Source: Paenibacillus cisolokensis (lineage in GTDB: Bacteria; Bacillota; Bacilli; Paenibacillales; Paenibacillaceae). From it: 37,332 nt of DNA. The number at the start of each line of letters is the position of its first letter. Position 1 is the first letter of the stretch. The notes below the pieces were generated by a model that was given only the letters and a program-made list of their open reading frames with translations, did not search any database and had not been told where the DNA came from. The stretch is from NCBI RefSeq assembly GCF_018403665.1, contig NZ_BOVJ01000109.1, positions 1 to 37,332 of the forward strand, written 5' to 3'. Shown here piece by piece: positions 33,887-37,332 of this stretch. Made by a program: the position numbers and the translations under genes.

Positions 33887-34636
33887 TTATTGAGGTCTCG
33901 TATTCACTTCAAATATCCAGATCTTTCCGTTTTTATCGATTCCATAATCGTATCCGAACTGGCTGAGTCCGGGAAACCGGCTCGTCAGCACATGGGTCGA
34001 CAGCTCTGTCAACTTGCGCATTTCCCTTTTTTTACTCTTGACCATCGACTTCGAAAACGAGCGGGAAATGCCTTGCGCCGCCGTCAGCATCGTTCCGCCC
34101 TGGCACAGGTTGGTGACGAACAAGCCGGGACGCGCTACCCTGCCCACCATCGAACGGTACTTCCACCTGCCGCCCTCTTTGACATATTTGACGCGGTAAT
34201 CAATCGGACGGCCGCCGACCGTCGCCAGCCAGATGCCTTTCTGGATCAAATATTTGCGGCCATTCCGTTTCGAATCGAGCGCTCTGCCCAGCGCGGCGAA
34301 GCTGGAGAAGCGGTGCGTTTTCATATGCTGCGTATACGAATAGCCGCCGCCTTCCGCTGACACTTTGATGACACCATGGCCCCCGCCTCCCCGGACCGGC
34401 TTGATGACGACCATCCCATGCGTCTTCAGCATGCTCTTTAAATTTTCCGCATTATACATTCTCGTCGGCGGAATATGCGGCGCAATCCGGGGATGCGACA
34501 GCAGCGCCTTCGTTTTGGCCCATTTGCTCGCAAGCTGGCGACCCTGCACCTTAACCGGCGCCGCATGCGCCGCTACGTTCGGTTCCTCCGCGGGCAGTAT
34601 CGTTTCTCCACCGGTATCGGCAACCGTATCAGACAT
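33887..34636 (-). CDS. YheC/YheD-like ATP-grasp protein (spore-coat-associated family)
   Basis: About 249 residues. The central and C-terminal parts (from about residue 50) form an ATP-grasp fold: KTKALLSHPRIAPHIPPTRM, the glycine-rich nucleotide loop VVIKPVRGGGGHGVIKV, the substrate-binding stretch DYRVKYVKEGGRWKYRSMVG and the metal-binding end IWIFEVNTRPQ. It belongs to the YheC/YheD family, members of which are coat-associated in Bacillus spores. A ligase reaction (carboxylate to amine) is implied by the fold, but the substrate is unknown. I prefer the ATG at 34636, nine bases from GGGAG, over the ATG at 34645 directly abutting it. The C-terminus stops abruptly right after NTRPQ, so a slightly longer original end is possible. 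Confidence 0.8.
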   Translation of the reverse strand: MSDTVADTGGETILPAEEPNVAAHAAPVKVQGRQLASKWAKTKALLSHPRIAPHIPPTRMYNAENLKSMLKTHGMVVIKPVRGGGGHGVIKVSAEGGGYSYTQHMKTHRFSSFAALGRALDSKRNGRKYLIQKGIWLATVGGRPIDYRVKYVKEGGRWKYRSMVGRVARPGLFVTNLCQGGTMLTAAQGISRSFSKSMVKSKKREMRKLTELSTHVLTSRFPGLSQFGYDYGIDKNGKIWIFEVNTRPQ

Positions 34637-34774
34637 ATCCTTCATCTCCCTTTCTATTGTCCTCTACTATACCTTATGCCGCGGAGACACTCACCTCTTG
34701 GATGAATGCCGTGGTGAGAAGCCTTATCCTTATTTTGTTAGAATTCAAGATTGCAAGAGGGCGTCCAGTACCGG

Positions 34775-36715
34775 TTACACCGGCAATTTTCTCCGAATGC
34801 TTCTCATATAATTGCGGCTCGTCACCGCAAAATAGATAGCTTGCAAGGTGAAATAGATCAGCAGAATAGTAGCGGCGTACCGCAAAGCGTCGATATGCAT
34901 AATCTTGCCGAGCGGAATCATGGCGAACGACGTGTGAACGGCTCCGACGAGACCGGGCACGAGAAACTGAATGCCGATTTGCGTCGCCGCGATGCGGCGG
35001 ATTTCGCCGATCGTCATGCCGATGCGGGTTAATGCCCGAAATGTCGCCAAATCGTCTTGCAGCTCGGTAAACAGCTTGAAATAGATCAGGCTTCCGGATG
35101 CGATGAAGAACACCGCACAAATAAAGACGCCGACCAGCAGGGCCTGTCCTGTCTGCTGCCGCATTTGGGCATAATCGTCGACACGGCTCGTCATCGTCTG
35201 CTTGGTCCGGTACTGCTCGGGGATCGACTGCCTGATTTTGTCCACCGTTTCTCCCGCCGTCTTCCAGTCTTTGATCTCGAATCCGTAAGCCGCAAGCCGC
35301 TCATGCTGCGGCGTGGCGGCCAGCCATTGCGCATATTGTTCGTCCCGGACGACAAGCGTATAGGTGAAAGGACCGATTGGAGGCAGCACCGGCCGGTGCG
35401 AGAAACCGGCAACCGCATAATGGAACGTACGGCCGTCCGCCGTTCCCGTTACCCTCTCCGGCGTGTACCAGTTCATATAGTAAGGCAGGATCAAATAGCT
35501 TTCGCCTTGACTGAGCGCAATCGTCTCCCGGCCGAGCGTCCGGGCCAGCCGGTTGTAATCGGTCCCGGAAATGGCGACAGCGGCGCTTTGCAGCGTAATG
35601 ACTCCGCCATTTCGCAGCTCGTAACGGTCCAGATGGATCGGCACGGCGACGGCGCGCGCCTCATAAGCCAGCTGTCTTCCGTCCTGCCCGATCATCTGTC
35701 TGATCATTTCCGGATCCGCCACCAGCCGGGACGTCTCCCCGACTTCATAATAGCCGATCGTATACGGCGTGCCGTACAGCAGACTGTCCCTGTTCATCCC
35801 GAGAATAACGCACACCGTGCTGGCCGCCGTCAGTACAACCGCGCCCAATATGGCGTTTAAGAACAGTATGCGGGCATTGTCCTTCAGCTTGTACGCCAAT
35901 TGGGAGACGACGATCATATTCGTCCGGTCGTAGTACAGCCGTTTCCGCTTCTGCAAAAACGGATTAACGCCACGCTGCACTGCGTAAACAGAAAATAGGT
36001 TCCGATCGTCACCAGTCCCGTGACGGGAAGGATGAGCACCCCGACGGTATGCTCGTCGGCTGCGACCGCGAGCCCGTATCCGCTACCGAGACAGACCGCC
36101 GCGAGCGCAACGAGCCATCCGGAAAAACCGGCTCCGGCTTGGGCATGCGCGCTTCCTTGAGCAGACCGGCTATTTCGGTGCGGCCGATCCGGACGAGCGA
36201 AAGCGCCGTAATCGCCATGAACAGCAGCATAAAACCGCTTGCCGTCAGCCATACCGCCTCCGGCGGCACGTGAAACCGGATCGCCGCCTTCGTTCCGAGC
36301 AGAACGGAGAGCGCCATAAAGAACAGCTTGCTGAACAGAATGCCGAGTCCGATCCCGACGCCGGCGGATACGGCCGCCATTGCGGCATTTTCATAGAAGA
36401 TGAGCCGGCGCAGCTGCCAGCGGGTCATGCCGAAAAGCGCGAGCAAGCCGAATTCCTTCTTGCGGGTCTTGAGCAGCGCCGAGTTCGCATACAGAATGAA
36501 GAAAAACGAAAAGACGCCGATCAAATATTCGCAGACGATCATCATTTTCGACACATTCTCGGCGGAGGCAATCTGACCGTTTCGCACTTCCGGGTGATAG
36601 ATAAAGGCGGCATACAAATAAAAATGAAAACAGAGAAGACGCTGCTCAGAAAAAAAGCGCCGTACGAGCGCCAGTTTCCTCTCATATTGCTAAGCGCGAG
36701 CGATCGGAACGTCAT
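34775..36715 (-). CDS. BceB-type ABC transporter permease (antimicrobial peptide sensing/resistance), with three apparent frameshifts
   Basis: Membrane subunit of a Bce-like peptide detoxification module; BceB-type permeases both protect against bacitracin-like peptides and signal to a BceS kinase. The repaired length is 647 residues, typical of the family (about 640). It starts MTFRSLALSNMRGNWRSYGA, has FtsX domains at each end (KTRKKEFGLLALFGMTRWQL; LQDDLATFRALTRIGMTIGE) and a large extracellular domain between (about 300-500). Each of three five-A runs needs one extra base: 36620-36624, 36123-36127 and 35955-35959. The ATG at 36715 has GGGAGGA upstream and overlaps the ATPase gene by 26 bases. 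No Bce-type kinase or regulator is visible in the window. Confidence 0.9.
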
Positions 36716-37332
36716 CGAAATGTCCTCCCATCATGCTGAGGGCATCCAAAATTTGCTGAAAAAAGCTTTGCCGTCCGGTCCCCTTGCGGATTTCCGAGAA
36801 AAACCGCCCGTCCTTGATCAGGACGATCCGCTTGCAGTAGCTCGCGGAGAACGGATCGTGCGTCGCCATCAATATCGTGGCGCCCATCTGTTCGTTCAAC
36901 TGCCGGAGCGCCTCCATGACGTCGCGGGCCGCTTTCGAATCCAGATTGCCCGTCAGCTCGTCGGCAAGCAGCAGGGAAGGCCGGTGAATCATCGCCCGGA
37001 CAATCGCGGCGCGCTGCTTCTGACCGCCGGAAACCTCGTACGTCCGCTTCTCCAATATATCCTTAAGGCCCAGCATTTCGACATAAGGCTCCAGCGCTTC
37101 TTCGATCCGTTTCGGCGAAACGCCTTCGAGCACGAGCGGCAATATCATATTTTCCTTGATCGTGAGCGTATCGAGCAAATTAAAATCCTGAAAGATAAAA
37201 CCGAGCTCCCGTCGGCGAAACAGCGCCAGCTTCTTGTCGTTCAACCGCATCGGATCGATTCCGTTCAGCTCGATCCGTCCGGAGGTCGGCTTGTCGATCG
37301 TCGACAGCACATTGAGCAGCGTCGTCTTGCCG
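36690..37332 (-). CDS. BceA-type ABC transporter ATP-binding protein (N-terminus beyond the window)
   Basis: Partial gene: 213 residues are visible and the N-terminus, about 40 residues including the first part of the Walker A motif, lies beyond 37332. Visible motifs are GKTTLLN (end of Walker A) at the edge, the Q-loop FIFQDFNLLD, signature VSGGQKQR, Walker B LLLADELTGNLD and the H-loop MATHDPF. It pairs with the downstream permease gene in the LolD/MacB-like class; the C-terminal extension FFSEIRKGTGRQSFFQQILD is typical of BceA proteins. Confidence 0.93.
   Translation of the reverse strand, partial: GKTTLLNVLSTIDKPTSGRIELNGIDPMRLNDKKLALFRRRELGFIFQDFNLLDTLTIKENMILPLVLEGVSPKRIEEALEPYVEMLGLKDILEKRTYEVSGGQKQRAAIVRAMIHRPSLLLADELTGNLDSKAARDVMEALRQLNEQMGATILMATHDPFSASYCKRIVLIKDGRFFSEIRKGTGRQSFFQQILDALSMMGGHFDDVPIARA

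Overview
The window looks like chromosomal DNA of an endospore-forming, moderately GC-rich Gram-positive bacterium, most likely of the Paenibacillaceae (Paenibacillus/Cohnella-like). The evidence is the gene content: DnaB-DnaI helicase loading, Sda, HemQ, YumC, YuiB, YqzM, Bacillus-type SdhCAB, KtrB-KtrA under a c-di-AMP riboswitch, CcpA (cre) and Rex operators, and AGGAGG-type ribosome binding sites. Genus is inferred; no rRNA is present. I see no CRISPR array, prophage, insertion sequence or tRNA.

Layout. 1-493: non-coding array of short interrupted palindromes in a 271-bp higher-order repeat. 601-1940: cytochrome P450 whose 3' end is tandemly duplicated. 2065-3803: LysR regulator and PHP histidinol-phosphatase. 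3983-4867: EamA transporter. 4880-5734: DUF695/RraB-like protein. 6002-7326: pirin, the C-terminal stub of a DoxX gene, and an HxlR redox regulator. 7445-11771: sdhCAB and a divergent LysR gene. 12039-15225: NlpC/P60 hydrolase, ktrA, ktrB and the c-di-AMP riboswitch. 15226-19017: CPBP protease, uvrC, YqzM-like protein. 19094-25732: a YesMN-type two-component system and a CUT1 sugar ABC transporter lacking its ATPase, with CcpA sites at two promoters. 25978-26162: internally deleted RibD/DHFR-like gene. 26232-28743: dnaI and dnaB. 28990-33109: yuiB, hemQ, a small unknown gene, a type II NADH dehydrogenase with Rex-like operators, and yumC. 33212-34645: zinc-ribbon protein, sda with upstream DnaA boxes, and a YheC/YheD-like ATP-grasp protein. 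34775-37332: BceAB-type ABC transporter, cut by the right edge.

A window-wide caveat governs how the genes should be read. Eighteen times a conserved protein continues exactly in the next frame if one base is added to a short homopolymer (17 A/T runs and one G/C run, always a missing base). This affects sdhB, ktrB (twice), the CPBP gene, uvrC, the ABC permease, the response regulator (twice), the histidine kinase (four times), dnaB, yuiB, ndh and bceB (three times). Restoring these bases gives ordinary family lengths. The pattern points to uncorrected homopolymer-deletion errors in the assembly rather than to pseudogenes or programmed frameshifting. Each such gene is annotated over its full reconstructed span with the break position.

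Functionally the region is mostly core: respiratory electron entry (Sdh, Ndh, YumC, HemQ), replication initiation (DnaB/DnaI) with a replication-to-sporulation checkpoint (Sda), K+ homeostasis through c-di-AMP, and carbon-responsive sugar uptake. I did not find convincing evidence of a wholly new system. The best leads are the palindrome array, the sda/DnaA-box locus, the LysR gene divergent from sdhCAB, the small gene translationally coupled to ndh, and the zinc-ribbon gene whose ribosome binding site can be sequestered in a hairpin.
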